Shown here: in pieces, positions 1 to 8,209 of the stretch
Layout of the letters: each line of letters starts with the position of its first letter
Numbering within the stretch: position 1 is the stretch's first letter
Position numbers and translations under genes: made by a program
Source: an uncultured Eubacterium sp.
GTDB lineage: Bacteria > Bacillota > Clostridia > Oscillospirales > Acutalibacteraceae
Reading direction: 5' to 3'
Length of the DNA stretch: 23,654 bases
NCBI GenBank assembly: GCA_902462495.1
Contig: CABQCC010000011.1
Coordinates: 1-23,654 of the forward strand
Notes under the pieces: model-generated
What the model saw: only the letters and a program-made list of their open reading frames with translations
What the model was told of the DNA's origin: nothing
Databases searched by the model: none

Positions 1-14
1 GTTTTTTAGAATAA

Positions 15-27
15 TATAATATATAAT
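15..27 (+). promoter_or_regulatory. Possible -10 elements upstream of ymdB
   Basis: Two overlapping TATAAT hexamers lie at 15-20 and 22-27 in an AT-rich leader before the first gene. Any -35 box would fall at or beyond the left edge, so the promoter cannot be completed from this window. Confidence 0.3.
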
Positions 28-60
28 AAAATCGATTATACGGTAATGGGCGGTGAAAAA

Positions 61-834
61 GTGAAGATATTAGCCATCGGTGATGTTGTGTCGAGTCAAG
101 GCTGTGATTATTTGCGTGACAATTTGCCAAAGCTAAAAAGAGAGTATCAGGCAGATTTTGTTATTGTAAACGGCGAAAACAGCGCAGTCGGCAACGGCGT
201 GACACCAAAAAGTGCACAGCATATTTTTACAAGCGGTGCAGATGTTATCACCCTCGGCAATCATTCGCTTCGCAGACCTGAAATTGCGGATTTTCTTGAC
301 GAAAACGAGTTCATCATCCGTCCGTGCAACTACCATTCCTCTGCTCCGGGCAACGGCTCGGTTATTCTCGACAAGGGCAAAAACCGAGTGGCAATCATCA
401 ATTTGCAAGGTGCTGTTTATCTTGACAACATCATCAATCCGTTTGACAGCATTGATGACGAAATCAAAAAGGTCAAGGACGACGGAGCAAACATTATAAT
501 AGTTGACTTTCACGCAGAAGCATCGGGAGAGAAAAAAGGTATGGGATTTTACCTTGACGGCAAAGTTTCCGCTGTCTTTGGTACTCACACCCACACTCAA
601 ACCGCCGATGAGCAGATTTTGCCAAACGGCACGGGCTACATCACCGACATTGGTATGACCGGTCCGTATTATTCCGTTTTGGGCGTCACTCCCGAAGTTG
701 CAATACAAAAAATGAAAACAAATTTGCCGGTTAGATTTACAAACCCTGACGGTCCGTGCACCTTGGAGGGCATTGTGATTGAAATAGACGAAGCGACCGG
801 CAAAACCACACATATAGAAAGGTTCAGAAAATGA
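61..834 (+). CDS. ymdB: YmdB-family metallophosphoesterase (TIGR00282), 2',3'-cyclic-nucleotide phosphodiesterase
   Basis: This is a 257-residue cytosolic dinuclear metal phosphoesterase. In Bacillus the family hydrolyses 2',3'-cAMP and influences biofilm and motility gene expression. All expected metal ligands are at family positions: D8 in IGDVV, E39 and N40 in NGEN, N67 and H68 in GNH, H151 in DFHAEA, and H176 and H178 in GTHTH. I chose the GTG at 61 rather than the in-frame ATG at 46. The family begins MKILxIGD, and GGCGGTG sits five bases before the GTG, while nothing like a ribosome site precedes 46. After GNH the usual Thr-Trp is replaced by Ser-Leu. The stop overlaps the next start in ATGA. 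The family is clear; physiological role here is by homology. Confidence 0.93.
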   Translation: MKILAIGDVVSSQGCDYLRDNLPKLKREYQADFVIVNGENSAVGNGVTPKSAQHIFTSGADVITLGNHSLRRPEIADFLDENEFIIRPCNYHSSAPGNGSVILDKGKNRVAIINLQGAVYLDNIINPFDSIDDEIKKVKDDGANIIIVDFHAEASGEKKGMGFYLDGKVSAVFGTHTHTQTADEQILPNGTGYITDIGMTGPYYSVLGVTPEVAIQKMKTNLPVRFTNPDGPCTLEGIVIEIDEATGKTTHIERFRK

Positions 835-2321
835 CCAAAAAGGCAGTGGCAATTCTGTGTGTAATTGCCATAATCACCGCCTTGTTCACAGGCTGTAAAA
901 GCAATGTGCCCGAACAAAAGCACGAACTTGTTTTGCAAACCACGGCAAAGGTAACCGAGGACACAGACAATTTCAAAATCAGCTACAGCCAGTCGGATTC
1001 GCTAAATCCGTTTGAGGCGGACACACTAAACAACCAAACAGCGAACGACCTTGTGTACGAACCGCTGTTCAGAATAGACGAATCGTTTGAGGCAGTTCCG
1101 GAAATTGCAAGTTCATACACATATGAAGATTCGCACACGCTGTCAGTCACCATAGTCAGCGGTCTCAAGTTTTCGGACGGGTCACCTCTTACGGCAAGCA
1201 ATGTTGTCAGCTCATTCCACGAGGCTCAAACCTCACCGAGATGGAAAAACAGCCTGAAGCCGATATATTCCGCATCGGTTGTGAGCGACACGGCAGTAAA
1301 ATTCAAACTGTCGTATGCAAACCCGTATGCGCATCAGCTTTTGACATTTTATATTGCAAAGAACTCGTCAAAATCAAAATATCCGCTCGGCAGCGGACGG
1401 TACAAATTCCTTGAAGAAAACGGCAAACTGTATGTTGAGCAAAACAAGGAATACAAAGAAAACTTCAATCCGAGATTTACAAAAATTCAGCTTGTCAATG
1501 TTCCGTCGGCGGAATCAATCAACAACGCTATGAACATAGGCAACATCAGTTACGCATACCGTGATGCCAGCAACGACACGGTGGTAAGGCTCAAGTGCAA
1601 TAAAAAGCAGGTTAACCTGAACAATATGGTTTACTTGGGACTTCGCAACTCAATGGGAATCACATCAAATGCAGACATTCGCCGTGCGATTTCGCTTGCG
1701 GTTGACCGTGGCATACTTGCAAAAAGTGCTTATCAAGGCTATGCACGACCTGCAACTTCGCTGTACAATCCGATGTCAAAACTCGGACTGGAAACAAAGA
1801 TTTTTGCAGGCTCGGCTGACACGGCGGCGGCAAAGCAGGCAATCGCAAAAAGCGGATACAAATCAAACCAACTCACGCTGAAAATTGTTGTGAACGAAAA
1901 CGAGAACAGAGTTGCAATCGCAAAACTTGTAGCACAGCAATTGGAGGCTGTCGGATTCAAGGCGACCGTCAAGGTTTACAGTCAAAAGATTTTCAAGCAA
2001 GCACTCAAATACAACAACTACGACATATATATTGCCGAAACGAAAATACCGAACGATATGAGGCTTTCGTCATTTTTTGACAAATCGGGTAAAACTCATT
2101 ACGGTATGAGCACCGAGAGCGAAACCGCAAAGCTGTACAGAGATTATCTCAACAACGGCGGTGAGCTTGGAAAATTCATTCTTTCATTTTCAAACGAAAT
2201 CCCTTTTGTGCCGATTGTGTACAGAAAAGGAGTTATCTGCTATTCAAAGGCTATGCACGGAGATATGCAGGGATATTACGGCAATTTCTTTGCCAACATT
2301 GAAGATTGGTATTACAATTGA
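831..2321 (+). CDS. ABC transporter substrate-binding lipoprotein, family 5 (oligopeptide/nickel type)
   Basis: The 496-residue product starts with a short basic stretch, a hydrophobic core and the lipobox LFTGC, so it should be exported and lipid-anchored at Cys22. The mature part has the SBP_bac_5 layout: LNPFEADT near the start, the YEPLFR segment, then GLKFSDGSPLTASNVVSSF, where family members carry the W/F-x-DG-x-P-xTAxDV signature. A later ADIRRAISLAVDRG helix matches the family's R-x-A-hhhA-hDR motif. It overlaps ymdB by four bases and has AGAAAGG eight bases before its ATG, so it is translationally coupled. No permease or ATPase gene is beside it, so it must work with a transporter encoded elsewhere, or as a sensor. 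Ligand unknown. Confidence 0.85.
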   Translation: MTKKAVAILCVIAIITALFTGCKSNVPEQKHELVLQTTAKVTEDTDNFKISYSQSDSLNPFEADTLNNQTANDLVYEPLFRIDESFEAVPEIASSYTYEDSHTLSVTIVSGLKFSDGSPLTASNVVSSFHEAQTSPRWKNSLKPIYSASVVSDTAVKFKLSYANPYAHQLLTFYIAKNSSKSKYPLGSGRYKFLEENGKLYVEQNKEYKENFNPRFTKIQLVNVPSAESINNAMNIGNISYAYRDASNDTVVRLKCNKKQVNLNNMVYLGLRNSMGITSNADIRRAISLAVDRGILAKSAYQGYARPATSLYNPMSKLGLETKIFAGSADTAAAKQAIAKSGYKSNQLTLKIVVNENENRVAIAKLVAQQLEAVGFKATVKVYSQKIFKQALKYNNYDIYIAETKIPNDMRLSSFFDKSGKTHYGMSTESETAKLYRDYLNNGGELGKFILSFSNEIPFVPIVYRKGVICYSKAMHGDMQGYYGNFFANIEDWYYN

Positions 2322-2366
2322 TAAATTCATCGAATATCCACCGACTTAATCGAAAAGGAGAAATCT

Positions 2367-2741
2367 ATGATTAAATACGAAAATCCAAACGGATATATAG
2401 AAATCACCAACAACTATTTTGCCAGACTTGTCGGTAATGCGGCACAAAGCTGTTTCGGCGTTACAAGAATGGTGAATGCAAACCCCGTGCAAACAATAAA
2501 GTATGCCATCAAAAGCAGAGTTGACGGCGTTGACCTTGACACATCAAATCAGGGTGTAATAATCAAGAGCGTCAACGGCGCATTAGTTGTTGACCTTTCT
2601 ATCGCTGTGTCATACGGTGTAAACATCAATGCCATTGCGGACAGCATTGTAAACAAAGTTCGCTACACTATCGAAAGCACCACAGACTTGAAGGTTTCCG
2701 AAGTAAATGTTCATGTCGAAGGCATCGACAGTATTAACTAA
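2367..2741 (+). CDS. Asp23/Gls24 family envelope stress protein (DUF322, YloU-like)
   Basis: This 124-residue protein has the compact alpha/beta Gls24 fold pattern. An early ITNNYFARLVGNAAQSCFGV segment is followed by a strand reading GALVVDLSIAVSYGVNI and the closing VSEVNVHVEGI motif found throughout the family. Members are abundant cytosolic or membrane-associated proteins tied to cell-envelope homeostasis; molecular activity is unsettled. AAAGGAG lies six bases before the ATG. It sits 15 bases upstream of the DhaL/YloV gene, the same pair order as yloU-yloV in Bacillus and many Clostridia, which strongly supports the assignment. Confidence 0.88.
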   Translation: MIKYENPNGYIEITNNYFARLVGNAAQSCFGVTRMVNANPVQTIKYAIKSRVDGVDLDTSNQGVIIKSVNGALVVDLSIAVSYGVNINAIADSIVNKVRYTIESTTDLKVSEVNVHVEGIDSIN

Positions 2742-2756
2742 ACTCGGAGGACAACA

Positions 2757-4379
2757 ATGATTACAGGACAGATGTTTCGTGACGGTGTTATTTCCGCCGC
2801 AAACAACATAGCAAACAGCAGACAGGCAGTTGACGCACTCAACATTTTTCCCGTTCCTGACGGTGACACAGGCACAAATATGTCGATGACAATCGCATCG
2901 GCATCGGACGACATAAAAAATATGGAGGACGACAGCAACCTCGGCGATGTTGCAAAAAGAGTGGCTTCAGCCCTTCTTCGTGGCGCAAGAGGAAACTCTG
3001 GCGTTATTCTTTCACTTATATTCCGTGGCTTTTCAAAGGCTTTCAAGGGTATTGAAAAAGCTGACGGCAACGATATTGCACACGCATTCCGTATGGGAAG
3101 CGATGCGGCATACAAGGCAGTAATGAAGCCGACCGAGGGCACAATCCTCACAGTAGTGAGATGTGCGGCAGAGGCGGCAGAAGAATTTGCACCGAGCAAC
3201 AACGAACCTATCGATGTATTCTTAGCGGCAATTGAAGCGGCAAAGGAAGCGCTCGCAAAAACACCTGAAATGCTCCCTGTCCTCAAGCAGGCAGGAGTTG
3301 TTGACGCAGGCGGTCAGGGCTTCTTGCTCATCCTTGAGGGTATGAAATCGGTGTTCATCAACAATGTGATTATCCGCCCTATCGGTGAGGAAGCAATCAC
3401 AGACAAAAAATCATCTGCAAGCGATGAGGCTCAAAGCGGATACCGTTGCGAATTTGTTATCCAAAAGGAACATGGTGCAAAAGAGAGCGATTCAATCAAA
3501 CTCCGTGCATATCTTGAAGCTATCGGCAGTGATGTTGAGGTTCACGAGGAAAACGGCAAAATCGAGGTTAAGGTTACAAGTGAACAGCTTGCCACAATTG
3601 TGCAAACTGCCACAAAATACGGTCAACTTTTTGACATAAACATTCAAAATCTTGCGACTCCAAAACAGGAGGAGAAAAACGAAACCGACGAAAATGAAAT
3701 TGCAGAGCCTGAAAACGACTACGGCTTTGTATCGGTTTGTGCAGGCGAGGGACTCACGGAGCTTTTCTCCGACCTCGGTGCAGATATTGTTGTCAGCGGC
3801 GGTCAAACAATGAACCCGTCAACCGATGACATCATAAAGGCTGTTATGAAAGTTCCGGCAAAAATTGTGTATGTTTTGCCAAACAACAAGAACATCATTA
3901 TGGCGGCGCAAATGGCAAAGAACAGCGTGAGCGACAGAGAGGTTGTTGTGCTTGAAACAAAGACGGTGCCTCAGGGAATCTCCGCTATGCTTGCCTTTGA
4001 CGAAACAGCAGACAAGGAAGAAAATATTGACACAATGATGCAGGCGGCAGGCAATGTTCAAACCGCATCGGTTACCTTTGCGGCTCGTGACAGCGAGGTT
4101 GACGGCAAGCCAATCAAAGAAGGTCAAATTATGGGACTTTGCAACGGCGCCATCAAGTTCATCGGCGAGGACAGAGAGGAAATTGCTTTTTCCGCAACAG
4201 ACGAACTGTTCAACCCTGACGAAAACGCACTTGTGACAATTATTTACGGTGAGGACGCAACCGAAGAGGACGCACAAAAGATTGAGGAAAAACTCACCGA
4301 AAAATACGGAAGCAACATCGAGGTAAGTATCGTAAACGGCGGTCAGCCTGTATACTACTATCTTATTTCGGTAGAATAA
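2757..4379 (+). CDS. fakA: DAK2/DhaL-domain protein YloV, fatty acid kinase ATP-binding subunit (FakA-like)
   Basis: The protein has 540 residues, near the ~550 of the family. The N-terminal DhaL domain carries FPVPDGDTGTNMS (residues 31-43), whose aspartates hold the Mg-ATP, and GARGNSGVILSLIFRGF (about 76-92). An acidic linker rich in Glu near residues 300-320 leads to the C-terminal DegV-like region, starting near GYGFVSVCAGEGL-type sequence and containing VVSGGQTMNPS. FakA phosphorylates exogenous fatty acids bound to a FakB (DegV) partner; no fakB gene is present here. GGAGG precedes the ATG by six bases. It follows the Gls24 gene and precedes recG, a conserved Firmicutes order. Function is by homology and synteny. 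Confidence 0.9.
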   Translation: MITGQMFRDGVISAANNIANSRQAVDALNIFPVPDGDTGTNMSMTIASASDDIKNMEDDSNLGDVAKRVASALLRGARGNSGVILSLIFRGFSKAFKGIEKADGNDIAHAFRMGSDAAYKAVMKPTEGTILTVVRCAAEAAEEFAPSNNEPIDVFLAAIEAAKEALAKTPEMLPVLKQAGVVDAGGQGFLLILEGMKSVFINNVIIRPIGEEAITDKKSSASDEAQSGYRCEFVIQKEHGAKESDSIKLRAYLEAIGSDVEVHEENGKIEVKVTSEQLATIVQTATKYGQLFDINIQNLATPKQEEKNETDENEIAEPENDYGFVSVCAGEGLTELFSDLGADIVVSGGQTMNPSTDDIIKAVMKVPAKIVYVLPNNKNIIMAAQMAKNSVSDREVVVLETKTVPQGISAMLAFDETADKEENIDTMMQAAGNVQTASVTFAARDSEVDGKPIKEGQIMGLCNGAIKFIGEDREEIAFSATDELFNPDENALVTIIYGEDATEEDAQKIEEKLTEKYGSNIEVSIVNGGQPVYYYLISVE

Positions 4380-4385
4380 TACATC

Positions 4386-4407
4386 GTAGGGGCGAACTGC
4401 GTTCGCC
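4386..4407 (+). repeat. REP-like palindromic element, copy 1
   Basis: A GTAGG leader is followed by a perfect 7-bp hairpin: arm GGCGAAC, loop TGC, arm GTTCGCC. It lies in the 50-bp yloV-recG gap, seven bases after the yloV stop and just before the recG ribosome site. Three related copies occur at 8864-8885, 8910-8933 and 21090-21111. There is no T-run, so it is not a typical terminator. Confidence 0.75.
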
Positions 4408-4429
4408 TCTTATCAAAGGTTTATCAATT

Positions 4430-6448
4430 ATGGATTACAGTGATTACAACATTCAATTCATAAAAGGTGTAGGAGATAAAAGAGCCCAACTTTTCAATAA
4501 GTTGGGCGTTTACACTTTGCAGGACCTTATCAATTATTATCCACGAAAATACATTGACTGGAGCAAAACGCTCACGGTCAAAGATGTCAAATCGGGAGAG
4601 TCCGCTTTCATCAAAGCAACTATGATTACCCCTGTGAAAGAGGCAAAAATCAGAAAAGGGCTCACCCTATACAAATGCAATTTTACGGACGGCGAAACCG
4701 TTATCCATGTGACGATTTTCAACAACGCCTATCTTGCAAAAGCCTTGCGAACCTTTGACGACTACATTCTTTACGGCAAGGTTGACAGAACATTCACCGA
4801 GGCGTCTATGAGTTCGCCTCAAATCGAAAAAGCAGAAAAAGCGACAGGCATTGAGCCGATTTATCCCGCAACCACAAACCTTTCGTCAAAGATTATCAAA
4901 AAGGTGGTTAGGGCAGGTCTTGACAAAGTCGGAGCAATTCCCGACACTCTGCCCGAATATCTGCTGACCGAATACAATCTTTGTTCGCTCAACTTCGCAA
5001 TCAGGCAAATTCACTTCCCCGACAAAGAGGAAAATATCGAAATCGCAAGACGCAGGCTGATTTTTGAGGAACTATTGACTCTCCAACTCGGTTTGATGAA
5101 ACTAAAAAGCAAGAGAGCAACAAAGAATTTGTTGAAAATGCCTCTTGATTTCAGCGAAGAATTTTATTCGCTTCTGCCGTTTGACCCGACAAACGCACAG
5201 AAAAAAGCGGTTGCCGACTGCATTGCCGACCTAAACGGCGACAGGCAGATGAACAGGCTTATTCAGGGTGATGTCGGTTCGGGCAAAACCGCCGTTGCGG
5301 GTGCGGTTATGTACACCGTCATAAAAAACGGCTTTCAAACTGCAATGATGGCGCCTACAGAAATCCTCGCAACCCAGCACTACGAGAGTTTTTGCAAGCT
5401 GTTTGACGGCACGGATATAAGAATTGCCCTGCTGACAGGCTCAACAAAGGCGGCTGAAAAAAAGAAAATCAAGCTTGCACTTTACGACGGCGAAATTGAT
5501 TTGATTATCGGCACTCACGCACTTATTCAAAATGATGTTGAATTCAAAAACTTGGGTTTGGTGTGCACGGACGAACAGCACCGATTCGGTGTTGAACAAC
5601 GCTCCAGCCTTGCAATGAAAGGCAACAATCCGCATCTCCTTGTTATGTCGGCAACCCCAATTCCACGCACAATGGGGTTGATTATTTACGGCGATTTGAA
5701 CATTAGCGTGCTTGACGAATTGCCACCGGGCAGGCAGGAAATCCGCACCGATTTGGTGACAAGCGCCTACCATCAACGCATATACAAATTCATCAAAAAC
5801 GCAGTTGACAACGGCAATCAGGCGTACATTGTTTGCTCCCTTGTTGACGACAACGACAGCGATTTGCTTTCGGCAAAAGAATACGCCGACAAGCTCTCAA
5901 CCGAGGTTTTTCAGGGATATAATCTCGGACTTCTCCACGGCAAAATGAAGCCGAAAGAAAAAGACAAAGTTATGCAGGAATTTGCAAAAGGCAATGTTCA
6001 AATTCTTGTTTCAACCACGGTTGTTGAGGTTGGCGTTGATGTGCCGAACGCAACCGTTATGCTCATAGAAAATGCCGACCGTTTCGGTTTGTCGCAACTT
6101 CATCAGCTTCGTGGCAGAGTCGGCAGAGGCAAGGACAAAAGTTTTTGCATTTTGGTGTCCGACAACAAATCGGAGTCATCTGTTGAGCGCTTAAAATTGC
6201 TTAAATCAACAAATGACGGCTTCAAAATTGCGGACTACGACTTAAAAACAAGAGGTCCGGGCGACTTCTTCGGCACAAAACAACACGGTTTGCCACAGCT
6301 AAAAATTGCGGATATGCTTGAGGACACAAAAATTCTTGAGCAATGCAAGGAATGTGCAAAATACATCCTCAAAGACGACCCGAATCTTGACAATTTCCCT
6401 GAGCTTTGCAGGCAAATTTCCGATATGTTCAGAAAGACGGATTACTGA
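4430..6448 (+). CDS. recG: ATP-dependent DNA helicase RecG
   Basis: RecG remodels stalled replication forks and branch-migrates Holliday junctions. The 672-residue product is of standard length. An N-terminal wedge/OB domain spans roughly residues 50-130. The helicase core shows Walker A GDVGSGKT (280-287), the DEQH box (381-384), SATPIPRT (407-414), and the C-terminal motifs TTVVEVGVDVPNA and HQLRGRVGRG typical of RecG. The C-terminal TRG-type tail follows (RGPGDFFGTKQHG). AAAGG lies ten bases before the ATG. The stop overlaps the next gene's start. RecG downstream of yloV is the usual Firmicutes arrangement. Confidence 0.97.
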   Translation: MDYSDYNIQFIKGVGDKRAQLFNKLGVYTLQDLINYYPRKYIDWSKTLTVKDVKSGESAFIKATMITPVKEAKIRKGLTLYKCNFTDGETVIHVTIFNNAYLAKALRTFDDYILYGKVDRTFTEASMSSPQIEKAEKATGIEPIYPATTNLSSKIIKKVVRAGLDKVGAIPDTLPEYLLTEYNLCSLNFAIRQIHFPDKEENIEIARRRLIFEELLTLQLGLMKLKSKRATKNLLKMPLDFSEEFYSLLPFDPTNAQKKAVADCIADLNGDRQMNRLIQGDVGSGKTAVAGAVMYTVIKNGFQTAMMAPTEILATQHYESFCKLFDGTDIRIALLTGSTKAAEKKKIKLALYDGEIDLIIGTHALIQNDVEFKNLGLVCTDEQHRFGVEQRSSLAMKGNNPHLLVMSATPIPRTMGLIIYGDLNISVLDELPPGRQEIRTDLVTSAYHQRIYKFIKNAVDNGNQAYIVCSLVDDNDSDLLSAKEYADKLSTEVFQGYNLGLLHGKMKPKEKDKVMQEFAKGNVQILVSTTVVEVGVDVPNATVMLIENADRFGLSQLHQLRGRVGRGKDKSFCILVSDNKSESSVERLKLLKSTNDGFKIADYDLKTRGPGDFFGTKQHGLPQLKIADMLEDTKILEQCKECAKYILKDDPNLDNFPELCRQISDMFRKTDY

Positions 6449-7119
6449 TGAAATACAAATACGAACTACACACTCACACAAAATACGGTTCTCGTCAATG
6501 CGGCAGAACCGAGCCGAAAGATATTGCAAGAATGTACAAGGAAAAAGGCTATTCGGGCATTGTCATAACCGACCATTACAGCCCGCTGACCTTTGATTTG
6601 GCTCACGGATATTTCAATCCGCAAAAGTTCATCGACTGCTACATCGACCCATATCTTGAAATGAAAAAATACGAGGATGAGCATTTTTCCGTTATGTTCG
6701 GAATGGAAATTCGACACTATGCAACCGCAAACGACTACCTTGTTTACGGTGTTGACGAAAACTGGCTGAGAAAACAGGGCAACCTGCTTGCACTTTGGGA
6801 AAAACAGATGTGCGAACTTATGCACAGTCAGGGTTATTTGGTGTATCAGGCTCACCCGTTTCGACCTGCGATTACACGATGCAATCCCGACTACCTTGAC
6901 GGAATTGAGGTCTACAACGGCAAAACTCCAAAGAAATCGAACGAAAAAGCGGAGGCTTGGGCAAAAAAGCACAACAAGCTGATGGTGTCGGGTTCGGATT
7001 TTCATGTGCCGAAACAGCTTGCAAGGGGCGGAATCATAACCGAAAAGCCGATTTGTAACAACGCCGATTTGCTCGACACCCTCAAATCTATGGATTTTGA
7101 AATGATTAAGACTTATTAA
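6448..7119 (+). CDS. PHP-domain metal-dependent phosphoesterase
   Basis: I start this at the ATG in the ATGA overlap with recG, giving 223 residues. An upstream in-frame ATG at 6406 lies well inside recG and adds only recG-antisense-like residues. The PHP metal site is complete: H8-T-H10, D42-H43 (ITDHYSP), E87 (GMEIRH), H136 (YQAHPF), E154 and D184-F-H186 (GSDFH). Relatives include histidinol-phosphatase, YciV/TrpH-type exonucleases and polymerase PHP domains. The substrate cannot be read from sequence. Coupling to recG would fit a nucleic-acid role but this is inference. Confidence 0.85.
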   Translation: MKYKYELHTHTKYGSRQCGRTEPKDIARMYKEKGYSGIVITDHYSPLTFDLAHGYFNPQKFIDCYIDPYLEMKKYEDEHFSVMFGMEIRHYATANDYLVYGVDENWLRKQGNLLALWEKQMCELMHSQGYLVYQAHPFRPAITRCNPDYLDGIEVYNGKTPKKSNEKAEAWAKKHNKLMVSGSDFHVPKQLARGGIITEKPICNNADLLDTLKSMDFEMIKTY

Positions 7120-7151
7120 TCTGTACACCTAAATTTTATTAATATTATATC

Positions 7152-7180
7152 TTTTTAAATGGTTAAGCATACTATATAAT
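7152..7180 (+). promoter_or_regulatory. Probable sigma-A promoter for the ECF S component
   Basis: A perfect TATAAT at 7175-7180 is 17 bases from a weak TTTTTA -35 at 7152-7157. Transcription would begin near 7187, leaving a leader of only about 25 bases, too short for a riboswitch. Confidence 0.5.
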
Positions 7181-7210
7181 ATTCTCATAATTAACCGACA
7201 GGAGAATATT
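7178..7210. promoter_or_regulatory. Inverted repeat overlapping -10 and ribosome site
   Basis: Perfect 9-bp arms AATATTCTC (7178-7186) and GAGAATATT (7202-7210) flank a 15-base centre. The left arm overlaps the -10 box and the right arm covers the AGGAG ribosome site of the S component gene. Because the left arm would mostly be upstream of the start of transcription, a DNA operator is more likely than an RNA hairpin. Confidence 0.4.
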
Positions 7211-7212
7211 TT

Positions 7213-7731
7213 ATGGAAAAAACAGCAAAAAACAACAAGGTTAAGCGTGTTTGCATAACAGGTCTTATGGCGGCACTTGTTTGTGTTGCAACCGCTTTTA
7301 TCAAAATGCCGACAGGCATAAATTCCGGCTATCTTCACTTTGGTGACAGTATGATTTATCTTGCAGGATGTTTGCTTGGTCCGTGGGCTTCCCTTGCGGC
7401 AGCCATCGGCGGTGCGCTTGCAGATGTTATTTCCGGAGCACCTCAATGGGCACCGGCAACCGCAGTCATCAAGGCGCTCAACGCCGTTCCGTTTATCCTT
7501 GTTTGCAGAAACACAAATCACAAAATCATCACAAAATGGACAGTTCCGATGACCATAGTTTCGGGTCTTATCACAATCGGCGGATACCTATTGGCAGAGG
7601 GCATTATGTACTCGTTCCCGACAGCAATCACATCCGTTCCGTTCTCTTGCATTCAGGCAGTCGGCTCGGCAATCGTATTCATCATCGTTGGTGCAGTCCT
7701 CGACAAAATCAAAATCCAAAAATACATCTAA
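7213..7731 (+). CDS. ECF transporter S component (PF07155-like), substrate unknown
   Basis: The 172-residue integral membrane protein has about five or six hydrophobic segments. It shows the substrate-binding S-component pattern: an N-terminal ITGLMAALVCVAT helix, then GYLHFGDSMIYLAG, LLGPWASLAAAIGGALADVISG and the short loop APQWAPATAVIKALNA. That YL/INFGDxxI-LLGP-IGxALAD-WAPxTxxIK series is typical of vitamin-precursor S components such as HmpT- and PdxU2-type proteins. It would plug into shared EcfA/EcfT subunits encoded elsewhere; the ECF importer at 13966-16395 has its own dedicated M subunit. AGGAG lies eight bases before the ATG. It is a single-gene unit with its own promoter and terminator. 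Ligand not deducible. Confidence 0.82.
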   Translation: MEKTAKNNKVKRVCITGLMAALVCVATAFIKMPTGINSGYLHFGDSMIYLAGCLLGPWASLAAAIGGALADVISGAPQWAPATAVIKALNAVPFILVCRNTNHKIITKWTVPMTIVSGLITIGGYLLAEGIMYSFPTAITSVPFSCIQAVGSAIVFIIVGAVLDKIKIQKYI

Positions 7732-7748
7732 TAATTCACTCTATAAAA

Positions 7749-7783
7749 GGCTTTACGGCGTGTAACCGTAAAGCCCTTTTTTT
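7749..7783 (+). terminator. Intrinsic terminator after the ECF S component
   Basis: A perfect 10-bp stem GGCTTTACGG (7749-7758)/CCGTAAAGCC (7766-7775) with a 7-base loop is followed by C and seven T (7777-7783). It ends the plus-strand unit; the weaker T-run on the other strand could also serve the convergent minus genes. Confidence 0.93.
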
Positions 7784-7805
7784 CATATTATATTATGTAA
7801 GATAA

Positions 7806-7862
7806 CAGGCAATTGTGGGGTGACAGTGCGTGATGCCGTGAATAGCTGTCATTTTCTGCCTG
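7806..7862. other. Nested stem-loop between convergent genes
   Basis: Outer arms CAGGCA (7806-7811)/TGCCTG (7857-7862) enclose inner arms TGACAG (7821-7826)/CTGTCA (7846-7851). GATAAC occurs next to each outer arm as a direct repeat. It has no T-run on either strand. It lies just past the minus-strand stop at 7877, so it could be a 3' stabilising hairpin for that mRNA; role unknown. Confidence 0.4.
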
Positions 7863-7876
7863 ATAACATATATCGC

Positions 7877-8209
7877 TCATTCCAACGAATTTGCAAGGCG
7901 GTCGTATTCATCAATCGCCTTTGAAAGTGCAATATAGCAGTATCCGAGCGAGTTGTTCATCTTTTCCTTTGCAGAGGAAATGTGTCGGGAAACGGTCGGT
8001 TGCGACAGTTTAAGCAAATTTGCAATTTCAGCTTGGGTTTTGTGATTTTCGTATCTATATCTTAGGCAAACGCTCTGCATCGGGGTAAGTTCCTCTTGCA
8101 TAATAAGCGGCAAAACCGCCGAAAAAGCCTTTTTCTTTGCCTTTTCCCTATCCATTCCGTCAACCGTGGAATAGTCCTCGTAATAATAATTATTGATAAA
8201 GTCTATCAT
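7877..8209 (-). CDS. Small sigma-70 region-4-like HTH regulator (phage/ICE ArpU/RinA type)
   Basis: A 110-residue protein with a single recognisable element, a sigma region 4 type helix-turn-helix at about residues 40-84: LTPMQSVCLRYRYENHKTQAEIANLL, then SQPTVSRHISSAKEKM. There is no sigma region 2, so it is not a complete sigma factor. Proteins of this kind are common as late-gene activators in phages and integrative elements; the name is by resemblance. I chose the ATG at 8209 because AGGAGG (8219-8224 on the plus strand) sits nine bases before it; a longer start at 8266 would run far into the upstream gene. It overlaps that gene by 20 bases, so the pair is translationally coupled. No structural or integrase genes accompany it. 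Confidence 0.75.
   Translation of the reverse strand: MIDFINNYYYEDYSTVDGMDREKAKKKAFSAVLPLIMQEELTPMQSVCLRYRYENHKTQAEIANLLKLSQPTVSRHISSAKEKMNNSLGYCYIALSKAIDEYDRLANSLE

Noticed and set aside
133..852. Long minus-strand open frame opposite ymdB
   Set aside because: It mirrors the real ymdB codons, has no ribosome site and shows no recognisable domain.
2738..3286. 182-codon minus-strand frame opposite yloV
   Set aside because: Antisense shadow of a well-conserved gene, Ala/Ser-rich without domain signatures.
4393..4405. CGAAC...GTTCG in the REP-like element as a LexA box
   Set aside because: The spacer is three bases, not the four of GAAC-N4-GTTC, and the hairpin with GTAGG leader recurs in four places unrelated to SOS genes.
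7120..7212. T-box or vitamin riboswitch ahead of the ECF S component
   Set aside because: The predicted leader is only about 25 bases after the -10 box, too short for either.
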